Below, piece by piece: positions 41,280-50,171 of a stretch of 64,000 nucleotides of DNA. This DNA is from Parasulfuritortus sp036391875 (GTDB taxonomy: Bacteria > Pseudomonadota > Gammaproteobacteria > Burkholderiales > Thiobacillaceae). The stretch is taken from assembly GCA_036391875.1 (NCBI GenBank), contig DASVZA010000024.1, forward strand, positions 62,001 to 126,000. The letters run 5' to 3'. The translations under genes and the position numbers were made by a program. The notes beneath the pieces are model-generated. The model ran no database searches. It was not told where the DNA came from and worked only from the letters and a program-made list of their open reading frames with translations. Each line of letters starts with the position of its first letter. Position 1 is the stretch's first letter.

Positions 41280-42355
41280 CGTTGTCCCAGTGGCTGGGCC
41301 ACGACATCCGGCTGTTCAACGTCTTCGGCTACATCACGCTGCGCGCGATCCTGGCCGCCCTGACCTCGCTGGTCATCTCGTTCATGCTCGGGCCGTGGAT
41401 GATCCGCAAGCTGACCGCGCTCAAGGTCGGCCAGCCGGTGCGCGACGATGGCCCGCAGACCCATCTGGCCAAGGCCGGCACGCCGACCATGGGCGGCGCC
41501 CTGATCCTGTCCTCGATCGCCGTCACCACGCTGCTCTGGGCCGACCTGTCCAGCCACTACGTCTGGGCCCTGCTGCTCACCCTGATCGGCTTCGGCGCCA
41601 TCGGCTGGGCCGACGACTGGCTCAAGGTGGTGAAGAAGAATCCCAAGGGCCTGGCCTCGCGCTGGAAGTATTTCTGGCAGTCGGTCATCGCCATCATCGT
41701 CGCCGCCTGGCTGGCCTGGTCGGCCCAATTGCCGGCCCAGACCGAACTGATCGTGCCCTTCTTCAAGCAGATCGTCATGCCGCTCGGCACCATCGGCTTC
41801 GTGGTGCTGGCCTACTTCGTCATCGTCGGCACCAGCAACGCGGTCAACCTGACCGACGGCGCCGACGGCCTGGCCATCCTGCCCACGGTGATGGTGGCCG
41901 GTGCCCTGGCGGTCTTCTCCTATGTCGCCGGCCACGCCGTGTTCTCCCACTATCTCGGTCTGCCGCATATCCCGGGCGCAGGTGAACTGGTCATCTTCTG
42001 CTCGGCCATCGTCGGTTCCGGCCTGGCCTTCCTCTGGTTCAACGCCTATCCGGCCGAGGTGTTCATGGGCGACGTCGGCGCCCTGGCCCTCGGTGCCGCG
42101 CTCGGCACCGTCGCCGTGATCGTCCGCCAGGAGATCGTGCTGTTCATCATGGGCGGCGTGTTCGTGGCCGAGGCGATCTCGGTGATGGTCCAGGTCGGCT
42201 CCTTCAAGCTGCGCGGCAAGCGGGTGTTCCTGATGGCGCCGATCCACCACCACTTCGAGAAGAAAGGCTGGAAGGAGACCCAGGTGGTCGTCCGGTTCTG
42301 GATCATCAGCATGATGCTGGTGCTGATCGGCCTTTCCTCGTTGAAGCTGAGGTGA
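41270..42355 (+). CDS. mraY: Phospho-MurNAc-pentapeptide transferase MraY
   Basis: Ten-helix inner-membrane enzyme making lipid I from UDP-MurNAc-pentapeptide and undecaprenyl phosphate. Signature blocks are GTPTMGGALIL, WADDWLKVVKKNPKGL (catalytic Asp pair), NLTDGADGLA and the C-terminal MAPIHHHFEKKGW. 361 residues. Confidence 0.97.
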   Translation: MLLTLSQWLGHDIRLFNVFGYITLRAILAALTSLVISFMLGPWMIRKLTALKVGQPVRDDGPQTHLAKAGTPTMGGALILSSIAVTTLLWADLSSHYVWALLLTLIGFGAIGWADDWLKVVKKNPKGLASRWKYFWQSVIAIIVAAWLAWSAQLPAQTELIVPFFKQIVMPLGTIGFVVLAYFVIVGTSNAVNLTDGADGLAILPTVMVAGALAVFSYVAGHAVFSHYLGLPHIPGAGELVIFCSAIVGSGLAFLWFNAYPAEVFMGDVGALALGAALGTVAVIVRQEIVLFIMGGVFVAEAISVMVQVGSFKLRGKRVFLMAPIHHHFEKKGWKETQVVVRFWIISMMLVLIGLSSLKLR

Positions 42356-42357
42356 GC

Positions 42358-43734
42358 ATGGTCAAGCGCGCACTCGACTACTCCGGCATCAAGGCCCTGG
42401 TCGTCGGCCTGGGCGATACCGGCGCGTCCTGCGTGCGCTGGCTGGTCGAGCATGATGCCCAGGTGCGCGGCACCGATACCAGGACCGCGCCGCAGCATGC
42501 CCTGCACCTGCGCGAGGCCTTCCCCGAGGTGACCCTGACGCTGGGCGCCTTCGAGGCGGCCGATTTCGCCTGGGCCGACATGATCGTGCTGAGCCCCGGC
42601 GTGGCCATGGCGACGCCCGAGGTCCAGGCCGCGATCCTGGCCGGCAAGGACATCGTCGGCGACGTCGAACTGTTCGCCCGGGCCATCCCCGGCCACGGCT
42701 CCAAGGTCATCGCCATTACCGGCTCCAACGGCAAGAGCACGGTGACCATGCTGGCCGGCCACCTGTGCCAGGCGGCCGGGCTGGATACCGTCATCGCCGG
42801 CAACATCGGCCTGCCGGTGCTGGACGCCCTGGCCGAGCGCGAACTTTCCGGGCGCATGCCCGACGTCTGGGTGCTGGAACTGTCCAGCTTCCAGTTGGAG
42901 ACCACGAAGAGCCTGCGGCCGGATGCCGCCACCGTGCTCAACATCTCCGAGGACCACATGGACCGCTATGCCGACTTGGCCGAGTATGCCGCGGCCAAGG
43001 CGGGTATCTTCACTGCGGGCGTGCAGGTCTTGAACCGCGACGACGCCGCGGTGATGGCCATGGCCCGCGCCGAGCTGGAGCAACGCAGCTTCGGCCTGGC
43101 GGCCGGCGACTATGGTCTGCTCGAACGGGAAGGGCGGTTCTGGCTGGCCGAGGAGAGCGAAGCCCTGTTTCCGGTCGACGAATTGACCATCGCCGGCCTG
43201 CACAACGCCGCCAATGTCCTGGCGGCGCTGGCGTTGTGCCGCGCCATCGGCCTCGGCTACGACAAACTGTTGCCCGCCTTGCCTACCTTCAAGGGCCTGC
43301 CGCACCGGGTCGAAAAGGTCACCGAAGTGGCCGGCCGCACTTTCTACGACGATTCCAAGGGCACCAACGTCGGCGCTACGGCGGCGGCGTTGCGCGGTTT
43401 CACCGTGCCGGTGGTGCTGATCGCCGGCGGCGACGGCAAGGGTCAGGATTTCTCGCCCCTGCGGGAGGCCGTGCGCAATACCCGGGCGGTCGTCCAGATC
43501 GGCCGCGACGGCCCGCTGATCGCCGCCGCGATCAACGGCTGCTGTCCGGTGGTGCGGGCCGAGACCATGGCCGAGGCGGTCCAGCGCGCCTACGATCTGT
43601 CCCAGCCGGGCGATGCCGTGCTGTTGTCGCCGGCCTGCGCGAGCTGGGACATGTTCCGCAACTACGCCCATCGTTCCGAGGTGTTCATCGCTGCGGTACA
43701 TGCCCTGCAGGCGGAGGTGGAACGTGTTTCATAA
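42358..43734 (+). CDS. murD: UDP-MurNAc-L-Ala:D-Glu ligase MurD
   Basis: Adds D-glutamate to UDP-MurNAc-Ala. The ATP loop is ITGSNGKSTVTMLAG (about residues 119-133), with ELSSFQLETT and FYDDSKGTNVGAT as MurD blocks; the C-terminal SPACASWDMFRNYAHR binds substrate. ATG 42358 has GAGG five bases upstream, just after the mraY stop; a GTG at 42352 is possible. Overlaps ftsW by 11 bases. Confidence 0.97.
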   Translation: MVKRALDYSGIKALVVGLGDTGASCVRWLVEHDAQVRGTDTRTAPQHALHLREAFPEVTLTLGAFEAADFAWADMIVLSPGVAMATPEVQAAILAGKDIVGDVELFARAIPGHGSKVIAITGSNGKSTVTMLAGHLCQAAGLDTVIAGNIGLPVLDALAERELSGRMPDVWVLELSSFQLETTKSLRPDAATVLNISEDHMDRYADLAEYAAAKAGIFTAGVQVLNRDDAAVMAMARAELEQRSFGLAAGDYGLLEREGRFWLAEESEALFPVDELTIAGLHNAANVLAALALCRAIGLGYDKLLPALPTFKGLPHRVEKVTEVAGRTFYDDSKGTNVGATAAALRGFTVPVVLIAGGDGKGQDFSPLREAVRNTRAVVQIGRDGPLIAAAINGCCPVVRAETMAEAVQRAYDLSQPGDAVLLSPACASWDMFRNYAHRSEVFIAAVHALQAEVERVS

Positions 43735-44884
43735 CGCCGCCGTTCGCCGGACTTCGCTCGAATCCTATGATTGGGCTCTGCTCTGGGCCGTGGCCGCCCT
43801 GCTCGGTTTCGGCCTGGTGATGGTCTACTCGGCCTCGATCGCGATCGCCGACGCCAAGAGCCTCCACCACCAGCCGGCCTTCTATCTGATCCGCCACGCC
43901 ATGTATCTGGTGGTCGGCCTGGCCGCGGCCTACGCCGCGTTCCAGCTGCCTTCCAGCCTGTGGCAGAAATTCGCCTCCTTCCTGTTCATCGGCGTGGTTG
44001 TGTGCCTGGCTGCGGTGCTGATTCCGGGCATCGGCCACGTGGTCTACGGCAGCCGGCGCTGGATCCCGCTCGGCCCGCTGGGCAACTTCCAGCCGTCTGA
44101 GTTGGCCAAGCTGTTCACGATCATCTATGCCGCCGACTACACGGTGCGCAAGGCGGCCTTGATGCACGACCTGAAGCAGGGCTTCCTGCCCATGTTCATG
44201 GTCATGTTGATGGTGGGCGGCCTGCTGTTGATGGAGCCCGACTTCGGCTCCTTCGTCGTCATCGTCGCCATCGCCCTCGGCGTGCTGTTCCTGGGCGGAC
44301 TCAACTGGCGCCTGTTCGTCGGCCTGATCATCATGCTGGCGATCGGCTTCGTGCTGCTGATCTGGCTGTCGCCCTATCGGCTGCAGCGCGTGGTCGGCTT
44401 CATGGATCCCTGGGCCGACCCGTTCGGCAAGGGCTACCAGCTGTCCCACGCCCTGATCGCCCTGGGCCGCGGCGAATGGTTCGGCGTCGGCCTCGGCGAA
44501 AGCGTGGAGAAATTGTTCTACCTGCCCGAGGCCTATACCGACTTCCTGCTCGCGGTGATCGGCGAGGAACTCGGCTTCGTCGGAGTGGCCACGGTCATCG
44601 CCCTGTTCGCCTGGCTGATCTGGCGAGCCTTCTCGATCGGCTGGCAGGCCGCCCTGATGGGCCGCAACTTCCAGGCCCTGGTGGCCCAGGGCGTCGCCAT
44701 CTGGCTGGGGGCTCAGAGCTTCATCAACATGGGCGTCAATCTCGGCCTGTTGCCGACCAAGGGACTGACCTTGCCGCTGATGAGCTACGGCGGCTCCGGC
44801 ATCGTCGCCAACTGTCTGGCCATCGCCATCCTGTTCCGGATCGATTATGAAAACCGTTGCCTCATGAAAGGAAAACGACAGTGA
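43724..44884 (+). CDS. ftsW: Septal peptidoglycan polymerase FtsW
   Basis: Ten-helix SEDS glycosyltransferase that polymerises lipid II at the septum with FtsI. Conserved segments: MVYSASIAIA, SRRWIPLGPLGNFQPSELAK, EPDFGSFVVIVAIALG, the catalytic-loop region PLMSYGGSGI. GTG 43724 has GGAGG six bases upstream. 386 residues. The C-terminal tail ENRCLMKGKRQ is repeated as a second copy 212 bases further on, and the murG start has been moved away from the ftsW stop, unlike the other tight junctions in this cluster. Confidence 0.96.
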   Translation: MFHNAAVRRTSLESYDWALLWAVAALLGFGLVMVYSASIAIADAKSLHHQPAFYLIRHAMYLVVGLAAAYAAFQLPSSLWQKFASFLFIGVVVCLAAVLIPGIGHVVYGSRRWIPLGPLGNFQPSELAKLFTIIYAADYTVRKAALMHDLKQGFLPMFMVMLMVGGLLLMEPDFGSFVVIVAIALGVLFLGGLNWRLFVGLIIMLAIGFVLLIWLSPYRLQRVVGFMDPWADPFGKGYQLSHALIALGRGEWFGVGLGESVEKLFYLPEAYTDFLLAVIGEELGFVGVATVIALFAWLIWRAFSIGWQAALMGRNFQALVAQGVAIWLGAQSFINMGVNLGLLPTKGLTLPLMSYGGSGIVANCLAIAILFRIDYENRCLMKGKRQ

Positions 44885-45092
44885 TTCCTTTCATGCACAC
44901 GGCGAACCATTCACGGAGGCAATGGGCGGCGGTTTCGGCGGAGGCTAACTTGCGCCAGCAAGTTAAGCCGCGTAGCGGCGGCCGTAGCCAAAACCCCCAA
45001 ACAGACGTGGAAGCGGCGTTCTTGCGCCAGCAAGTTAAGCCGCGCAGCGGCGGCCGTAGCCAAAACAGGTGCCTGATGAAAGGGAAGCGGCA
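44885..45092. other. 208-bp insertion between ftsW and murG
   Basis: The only long gap in the dcw cluster. It holds two 46-bp hairpin repeats (44949-44994, 45021-45066) and, at its end, a second copy of the ftsW tail (45064-45096). The last 27 bases of that copy provide AAAGGGAAG before the murG GTG, so the insertion kept a ribosome site for murG. An open frame through it (44857-45096) is discussed among the findings; I do not call it a gene. Confidence 0.7.
44949..45066 (+). repeat. Pair of 46-bp palindromic (REP-like) repeats
   Basis: Units at 44949-44994 and 45021-45066 differ at one base in 46 and are 72 bp apart. Each holds two hairpins, CTTGC-GCCA-GCAAG and CCGC-GYA-GCGG, and ends GCCGTAGCCAAAAC. 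The 26 bp between them are unrelated to the unit. The design is that of REP/BIME-type intergenic elements. Confidence 0.75.
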
Positions 45093-46226
45093 GTGAGCAT
45101 CGCCTACGAAACCGTCACCCGACCGCGCCGGATGCAAACGGCCTTGGTTATGGCCGGCGGCACCGGCGGCCATGTCATGCCGGCGCTGGCCGTGGCCGAG
45201 GCGCTGCGCGGCGACGGCTGGCGGATCGTCTGGCTGGGTACCCGGCAGGGCATGGAAGCCCGCATCGTCCGGGAGCGGGGTTTCGAGATGGCCTGGATCG
45301 ATTTTGCCGGGGTGCGCGGCAAGGGTCTGCTGCGTCTGGCCAAGCTGCCGTTCCAGATGCTGGCGGCATTCCGGCAGGCCCGCCGGGCGATCCTGGACGT
45401 CAGGCCGGATGTCGCGGTTGGCCTGGGCGGCTACGTGGCCTTTCCGGGAGGGGTGATGGCGGTGCTGAGCGGCCGGCCGCTGGTCATCCACGAACAGAAT
45501 GCAGTGGCCGGCATGACCAATCGCGTCCTGGCCTGCCTGGCCAAGCGGGTCCTGCTGGGTCTGCCCGGCGCGTTCGGCCAGGGTGCCGACAAGCCGCTGC
45601 CCTGCGGCAAGGTGAAGACCGAGTGGGTGGGCAATCCGGTGCGGCCCGAGATCGCCGGGATCGCGCCGCCTGCCGAACGCTACGCCGGACGCAGCGGCCG
45701 GCTGCGCCTGTTGGTGATCGGCGGCAGCCTGGGCGCGGCCGCCCTGAACGACGTGGTGCCGCGTGCCCTGGCCCGGATGCAGCCGGCAGCGCGGCCCGAG
45801 GTCAGGCATCAGGCCGGAGCCAGGAATATCGACGAACTCAAGGCCAACTATGCCGCGGCTGGGGTCGAAGCCGAATGCCTGCCCTTCATCGACGACATGG
45901 CGGCAGCCTATGAATGGTGCGACGTGGTGCTCTGCCGCGCGGGTGCTTCCACGATCGCCGAGCTGGCCGCCGCAGGCGTGCCGGCCGGTCTGGTGCCCTA
46001 TCCCCATGCCGTGGACGACCACCAGACCCTGAACGCCCGCTTCCTGGCCGATGCCGATGCCGCTTGGCTGCTGCCCCAGGACAAGCTGGGTGTCGACGAA
46101 CTGGCGGTCTGGCTGGGTAGCCTCAGCCGGGCGGAGCTGTTGCATCGCGCCGAGGAGGCGCGCCGTGTCGGCAAGCCCGAGGCGGCCCGAGAGATGGCGG
46201 CCATCGTCAAGGAGACGGCCAAATGA
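45093..46226 (+). CDS. murG: Lipid II synthase MurG (GlcNAc transferase)
   Basis: Membrane-associated GT28 enzyme that adds GlcNAc to lipid I. The N-terminal MAGGTGGHVMPALA loop, the GGYVAFPGG segment and the acceptor/donor region CRAGASTIAEL with VPYPHAVDDHQ identify it. GTG 45093 has AAAGGGAAG upstream and overlaps the TGA of the duplicated ftsW tail, giving 377 residues; the ATG at 45132 gives 364, closer to the family, but has no ribosome site. Stop overlaps the murC start (ATGA). Confidence 0.95.
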   Translation: MSIAYETVTRPRRMQTALVMAGGTGGHVMPALAVAEALRGDGWRIVWLGTRQGMEARIVRERGFEMAWIDFAGVRGKGLLRLAKLPFQMLAAFRQARRAILDVRPDVAVGLGGYVAFPGGVMAVLSGRPLVIHEQNAVAGMTNRVLACLAKRVLLGLPGAFGQGADKPLPCGKVKTEWVGNPVRPEIAGIAPPAERYAGRSGRLRLLVIGGSLGAAALNDVVPRALARMQPAARPEVRHQAGARNIDELKANYAAAGVEAECLPFIDDMAAAYEWCDVVLCRAGASTIAELAAAGVPAGLVPYPHAVDDHQTLNARFLADADAAWLLPQDKLGVDELAVWLGSLSRAELLHRAEEARRVGKPEAAREMAAIVKETAK

Positions 46227-47623
46227 AACACAAGGTCAGGCGCATCCATTTCGTCGGTATCGGCGGCGCCGGCATGAGCGGCATCGCCGAGGTGCTGCTC
46301 AACCTGGGCTACCAGGTATCCGGCAGCGATGCAGCCAGCAATGCGGTGACCCAGCGCCTGATCGGCATGGGCGCCAAGGTGTTCCAGGGACATGCCGCCG
46401 AGAACCTGGCCGGGGCCGACGTGCTGGTGATTTCCAGCGCCATCAAAGAGGACAATCCCGAGGTGCAGGCGGCGCGAGCCGCTCAGATCCCGGTGGTGGC
46501 CCGGGCCATGATGCTGGCCGAGCTGATGCGCTTCAAGCAGGGCATCGCGGTGGCCGGCACCCACGGCAAGACCACCACCACCAGCCTGATCGCCAGCGTG
46601 CTGAACGAGGCCGGGCTGGATCCGACCTTCGTCATCGGCGGCAAGCTGCTCGCCGCCGATGCCAACGCCAAGCTCGGCACCGGCGAGTGGCTGGTGGCCG
46701 AGGCCGACGAGTCGGACGCCTCCTTCCTGCATCTGTCGCCGGTGGTTTCCATCGTTACCAATATCGATGCCGACCACATGGAGACCTACGGCCACGACTT
46801 CGAGCGGCTGAAGTCGGCCTTCGTCGACTTCCTGCACCGCCTGCCGTTCTGGGGCATGGCCGTGATCTGCGCCGACGACCCGGTGGTGCGCGAACTGCTG
46901 CCCCGGATCGAGAAGCCGGTACTCACCTACGGCACGACCGACGACTGCGCCATCCAGGCGGTCGACATCCGGGTCGAGGACGGCCGGATGGCGTTCACCG
47001 CCCTGCGCAACGGCAGCCGTTCGCCGATCGAGGTGCGTCTCAACCTGGCCGGCATGCACAACGTGCTGAACGCGCTGGCCGCGATCGGCGTGGCCTGGGA
47101 ACTGCAGATCCCGGATGCCGCGGTGCAGCGCGCCCTGAGCGGTTTCTCCGGGGTCGGCCGGCGCTTCCAGCGCTACGGCGACATCAGCCTGCCGGACGGC
47201 CGGCGCTTCACGTTGGTCGACGATTACGGCCACCACCCGGTCGAGATGCGCGCCACCCTGGCCGCCGCCCGCGGCGCCTTCGCCGGCCGTCGCCTGGTGC
47301 TGGCCTTCCAGCCCCATCGCTATACCCGCACCCGGGACCTGTTCGAGGACTTCGTCCAGGTGCTGTCGCTGCCCGATGCCTTGCTGCTGACCGAGGTCTA
47401 CGCCGCCAGCGAATCGCCCATCGTCGCCGCCGACGGCCGCAGCCTGGCCCGTGCGGTGCGGGTGGCGGGCAAGGTGGAGCCGGTATTCGTGCCCGAAGTG
47501 GCCGATCTGCCGGCGGCTCTGGCCGATTTCGTCCAGGACGGCGACGTGGTGCTGACCATGGGCGCGGGCTCGATCGGCCAGGTGCCGGCGCGGCTGGCCG
47601 CATTGGGAACGGGTGGGCTGTGA
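46223..47623 (+). CDS. murC: UDP-MurNAc:L-alanine ligase MurC
   Basis: Adds the first amino acid of the stem peptide. It begins with HFVGIGGAGMSGIAEVL (residues 9-25), the ATP loop is VAGTHGKTTTTSL (about 110-122), and DDYGHHPVEMRATL is the MurC-specific substrate block. 466 residues. The stop overlaps the murB ATG by one base. Confidence 0.97.
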   Translation: MKHKVRRIHFVGIGGAGMSGIAEVLLNLGYQVSGSDAASNAVTQRLIGMGAKVFQGHAAENLAGADVLVISSAIKEDNPEVQAARAAQIPVVARAMMLAELMRFKQGIAVAGTHGKTTTTSLIASVLNEAGLDPTFVIGGKLLAADANAKLGTGEWLVAEADESDASFLHLSPVVSIVTNIDADHMETYGHDFERLKSAFVDFLHRLPFWGMAVICADDPVVRELLPRIEKPVLTYGTTDDCAIQAVDIRVEDGRMAFTALRNGSRSPIEVRLNLAGMHNVLNALAAIGVAWELQIPDAAVQRALSGFSGVGRRFQRYGDISLPDGRRFTLVDDYGHHPVEMRATLAAARGAFAGRRLVLAFQPHRYTRTRDLFEDFVQVLSLPDALLLTEVYAASESPIVAADGRSLARAVRVAGKVEPVFVPEVADLPAALADFVQDGDVVLTMGAGSIGQVPARLAALGTGGL

Positions 47624-48561
47624 TGGCGGAACGGCAAATGTCCTCCGTCCAGCTGCGTGGCGAACTGGCCCGGAACGTGGACATGAGCCGCTATGTCAGC
47701 TGGCGAGCCGGGGGACGGGCGGATCGGCTCTACACGCCGGCCGATCTGGATGACCTGTGCGCCTTTCTGCCCACCCTGGCCGAGTTCGAGCCGGTGTATT
47801 TCATCGGTTTGGGCAGCAACCTGCTGGTGCGCGATGGCGGGGTTCGGGGCACGGTGATCTACCTGCACGGCGTGCTCAACCAGATCCGCATGGATAAGGA
47901 GGACGGCCGTTCGGAGGGTGCCCATGCCAACTTCGGCGTGATTTATGCCGAGGCCGGCGTCTCCAGCCCCAAGGTCGCCCGCTTCGCGGCCAGGCACGAT
48001 CTGGTCGGGGCCGAATTCCTGGCCGGCATACCCGGCACGGTAGGCGGGGCCCTGGCCATGAATGCCGGCTGCTACGGCCACGAGACCTGGGGCATCGTGT
48101 CCCAGGTGTTGACCGTGAGCCGCCATGGCCAATTGCGCCGGCGTAGCCCGCGCGAGTTTCGGGTCGGCTATCGCCATGTCGAACCGGATACCGTGCGCAA
48201 CGAGTGGTTCGTCGCGGCCTGGTTCATCCTCGAACACGGTGACGGCGGCGCGAGCCGGCAGGAGATCACTCGGTTGCTGGAGCGGCGGGTCGCCAGCCAG
48301 CCGTTGCAAATGCCCAATGCCGGCTCGGTGTTCCGCAACCCGCCCGGCGACCATGCGGCCCGGCTGATCGAGGCCTGCGGCCTGAAGGGGATGAGGATCG
48401 GCGGTGCCCAGGTCTCCGAGAAGCACGCCAATTTCATAGTCAACCGGGGCGGTGCGACCGCCGCGGATATCGAGAACCTGATTGATACGGTGGAACGGAC
48501 GGTTGCGGAGCATACCGGCATCCACCTGCAACGCGAAGTGAGGATCATCGGTGAAAGATAA
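47623..48561 (+). CDS. murB: UDP-N-acetylenolpyruvoylglucosamine reductase MurB
   Basis: FAD enzyme reducing UDP-GlcNAc-enolpyruvate to UDP-MurNAc with NADPH. FAD-binding blocks are SWRAGGRADRLYTP, GLGSNLLVRDGG and IPGTVGGALAMNAGCYG; the catalytic Ser/Glu region is NAGSVFRNPPGDHAARLIE. 312 residues. Overlaps ddl by 11 bases. Confidence 0.96.
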   Translation: MAERQMSSVQLRGELARNVDMSRYVSWRAGGRADRLYTPADLDDLCAFLPTLAEFEPVYFIGLGSNLLVRDGGVRGTVIYLHGVLNQIRMDKEDGRSEGAHANFGVIYAEAGVSSPKVARFAARHDLVGAEFLAGIPGTVGGALAMNAGCYGHETWGIVSQVLTVSRHGQLRRRSPREFRVGYRHVEPDTVRNEWFVAAWFILEHGDGGASRQEITRLLERRVASQPLQMPNAGSVFRNPPGDHAARLIEACGLKGMRIGGAQVSEKHANFIVNRGGATAADIENLIDTVERTVAEHTGIHLQREVRIIGER

Positions 48562-49462
48562 GTTTGGAAAAGTCGGTGTCATGTTCGGCGGCAAGTCGGC
48601 CGAGCGCGAAATCTCGCTGTTGAGCGGCAACGCGGTGCTGGCAGCCCTGCGCGAAAAAGGAGTGGATGCCCACCCCTTCGATCCGGCCGAGCGCGACCTG
48701 GCCGACCTGAAGACCGAAGGCTTCGACCGGATTTTCCTTATCCTGCACGGCCGCTGGGGCGAGGACGGCACCATGCAGGGCCTGCTGGAACTGCTCGACA
48801 TGCCCTACACCGGCAGCGGCGTGATGGCCTCCGCATTGGCCATGGACAAATGGCGCACCAAGCTGATCTGGCAGGCGGCCGGCATCCCGACCGCGCCGTT
48901 CATGATGCTGGACGACGGGACCGACTTCGATCAGGTGGTTGAGAAGCTCGGTTTGCCGCTGTTCGTCAAACCGGCGACGGAGGGTTCCAGCATCGGCGTG
49001 ACCAAGGTCAAGCGGGCGGAAGACCTGCCTGCCGCCTACCGGGCCGCGGCGGAGTTCGACAAGCTGGTTCTGGCCGAAAGCTTCATCGCCGGGCGCGAGG
49101 TCCAATTCCCCATCCTGGGCGACCTGGTGCTGCCTTCGATCCGGGTCGAGACGCCCTGTGAGTTCTACGACTACCAGGCCAAGTACTTCCGTGACGACAC
49201 GATTTACCACTGCCCCGGCCTGCCGGCGGAGGAAGAGGCGGTGCTGGATAAGACCGTGCTGCAGGCCTTCCGTGTGCTCGGCTGCAGTGGTTGGGGTCGG
49301 GTCGATGTGATCCTGGCCGAGGACGGTACGCCCTATTTCCTGGAGGTGAACACCGCGCCCGGAATGACCAGCCACAGCCTGGTGCCGATGTCGGCCAGAA
49401 CACTGGGAATCGATTTTCCCGATCTATGCCTGCGCGTCCTGGAGTTGGCCCATGTGGGATAA
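48551..49462 (+). CDS. ddl: D-alanine--D-alanine ligase
   Basis: ATP-grasp enzyme making the D-Ala-D-Ala dipeptide used by MurF. GTG start; VGVMFGGKSAEREISLLSG (about residues 8-26), LHGRWGEDGTMQGLLE and the C-terminal FLEVNTAPGMTSHSLVP are family blocks with metal-binding Glu and Asn. 303 residues (DdlB type). Overlaps ftsQ by 11 bases. Confidence 0.97.
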   Translation: MKDKFGKVGVMFGGKSAEREISLLSGNAVLAALREKGVDAHPFDPAERDLADLKTEGFDRIFLILHGRWGEDGTMQGLLELLDMPYTGSGVMASALAMDKWRTKLIWQAAGIPTAPFMMLDDGTDFDQVVEKLGLPLFVKPATEGSSIGVTKVKRAEDLPAAYRAAAEFDKLVLAESFIAGREVQFPILGDLVLPSIRVETPCEFYDYQAKYFRDDTIYHCPGLPAEEEAVLDKTVLQAFRVLGCSGWGRVDVILAEDGTPYFLEVNTAPGMTSHSLVPMSARTLGIDFPDLCLRVLELAHVG

Positions 49463-50171
49463 CCCCGACGCCCTGAACGGACTGACCCGCCTGATTCTGG
49501 CCGCGACCCTGCTGTTCGCGCTTTGGATGGTGGGCCGTCAGGCGGTCGAAACCTGGTTCCCGATCCGGCATGTGGTGGTGACCGGGGCGAATCATTTGGA
49601 TACCCGCCAAGGCATCCGACCGGTGTTGGCCGGACTGTCGGGCAGCCTGTTCTCGATCGACCTCGATGTGGCCAAGCGACGCCTGGAGGACCTGCCCTGG
49701 GTACGTTCGGCGACGGTGCGGCGGGTCTGGCCGGGCAGTCTGGCCGTGGCACTCGAAGAGCACGTGCCGGCGGCGGCCTGGAATGGTCTGGCGGTCATCG
49801 ACGTACATGGCGAGGTATTCCCGGTGCGGCCGTGGCAGGAATTGCCCGGCTTTTTCGCTCCGGAGGGGATGGAGAAGGAAGTGGCGCAGCGCTACGGCGA
49901 CTTTGCCGGCCAACTGGCGCAAGGCGGCTGGAAGGTCGCCGATATCCGGGTCGATGCCCGGCATGCCTGGCAACTGACACTGTCCGACGGTCTGACTATC
50001 GAGCTCGGTCGGGAGCGATTGGGTGAAAGGCTTAAGCGTTTCGTGACCTTTTTCCCGCTGGCGGCCGGCCGGATGGCCGACATCAAGCGGGTGGATATGC
50101 GTTACCCGAACGGCTTTGCCGCCCAGGCGGAGACGGCTGGCGGGAAAGCACGCGGCAAGCGACGAACATGA
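49452..50171 (+). CDS. ftsQ: Cell division protein FtsQ
   Basis: Bitopic divisome protein of 239 residues: cytoplasmic N-terminus, one membrane helix (about residues 12-32), a POTRA domain (about 40-108, IRHVVVTGANHLDT to VALEEHVPAAAW) and the beta domain. Binds FtsL/FtsB in the periplasm. Its stop overlaps the ftsA ATG. Confidence 0.93.
   Translation: MWDNPDALNGLTRLILAATLLFALWMVGRQAVETWFPIRHVVVTGANHLDTRQGIRPVLAGLSGSLFSIDLDVAKRRLEDLPWVRSATVRRVWPGSLAVALEEHVPAAAWNGLAVIDVHGEVFPVRPWQELPGFFAPEGMEKEVAQRYGDFAGQLAQGGWKVADIRVDARHAWQLTLSDGLTIELGRERLGERLKRFVTFFPLAAGRMADIKRVDMRYPNGFAAQAETAGGKARGKRRT

Noticed and set aside
44949..45066. Repeat pair as a CRISPR array
   Set aside because: Only two units, the repeat is longer (46 bp) than the spacer (26 bp) and holds two hairpins, and no cas gene is present. 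A REP-like pair fits better.
44857..45096. A stand-alone 79-codon gene between ftsW and murG
   Set aside because: The TTG start lies within ftsW, there is no ribosome site, and the product is mostly the translated repeats. Kept only as a possible frameshift extension.
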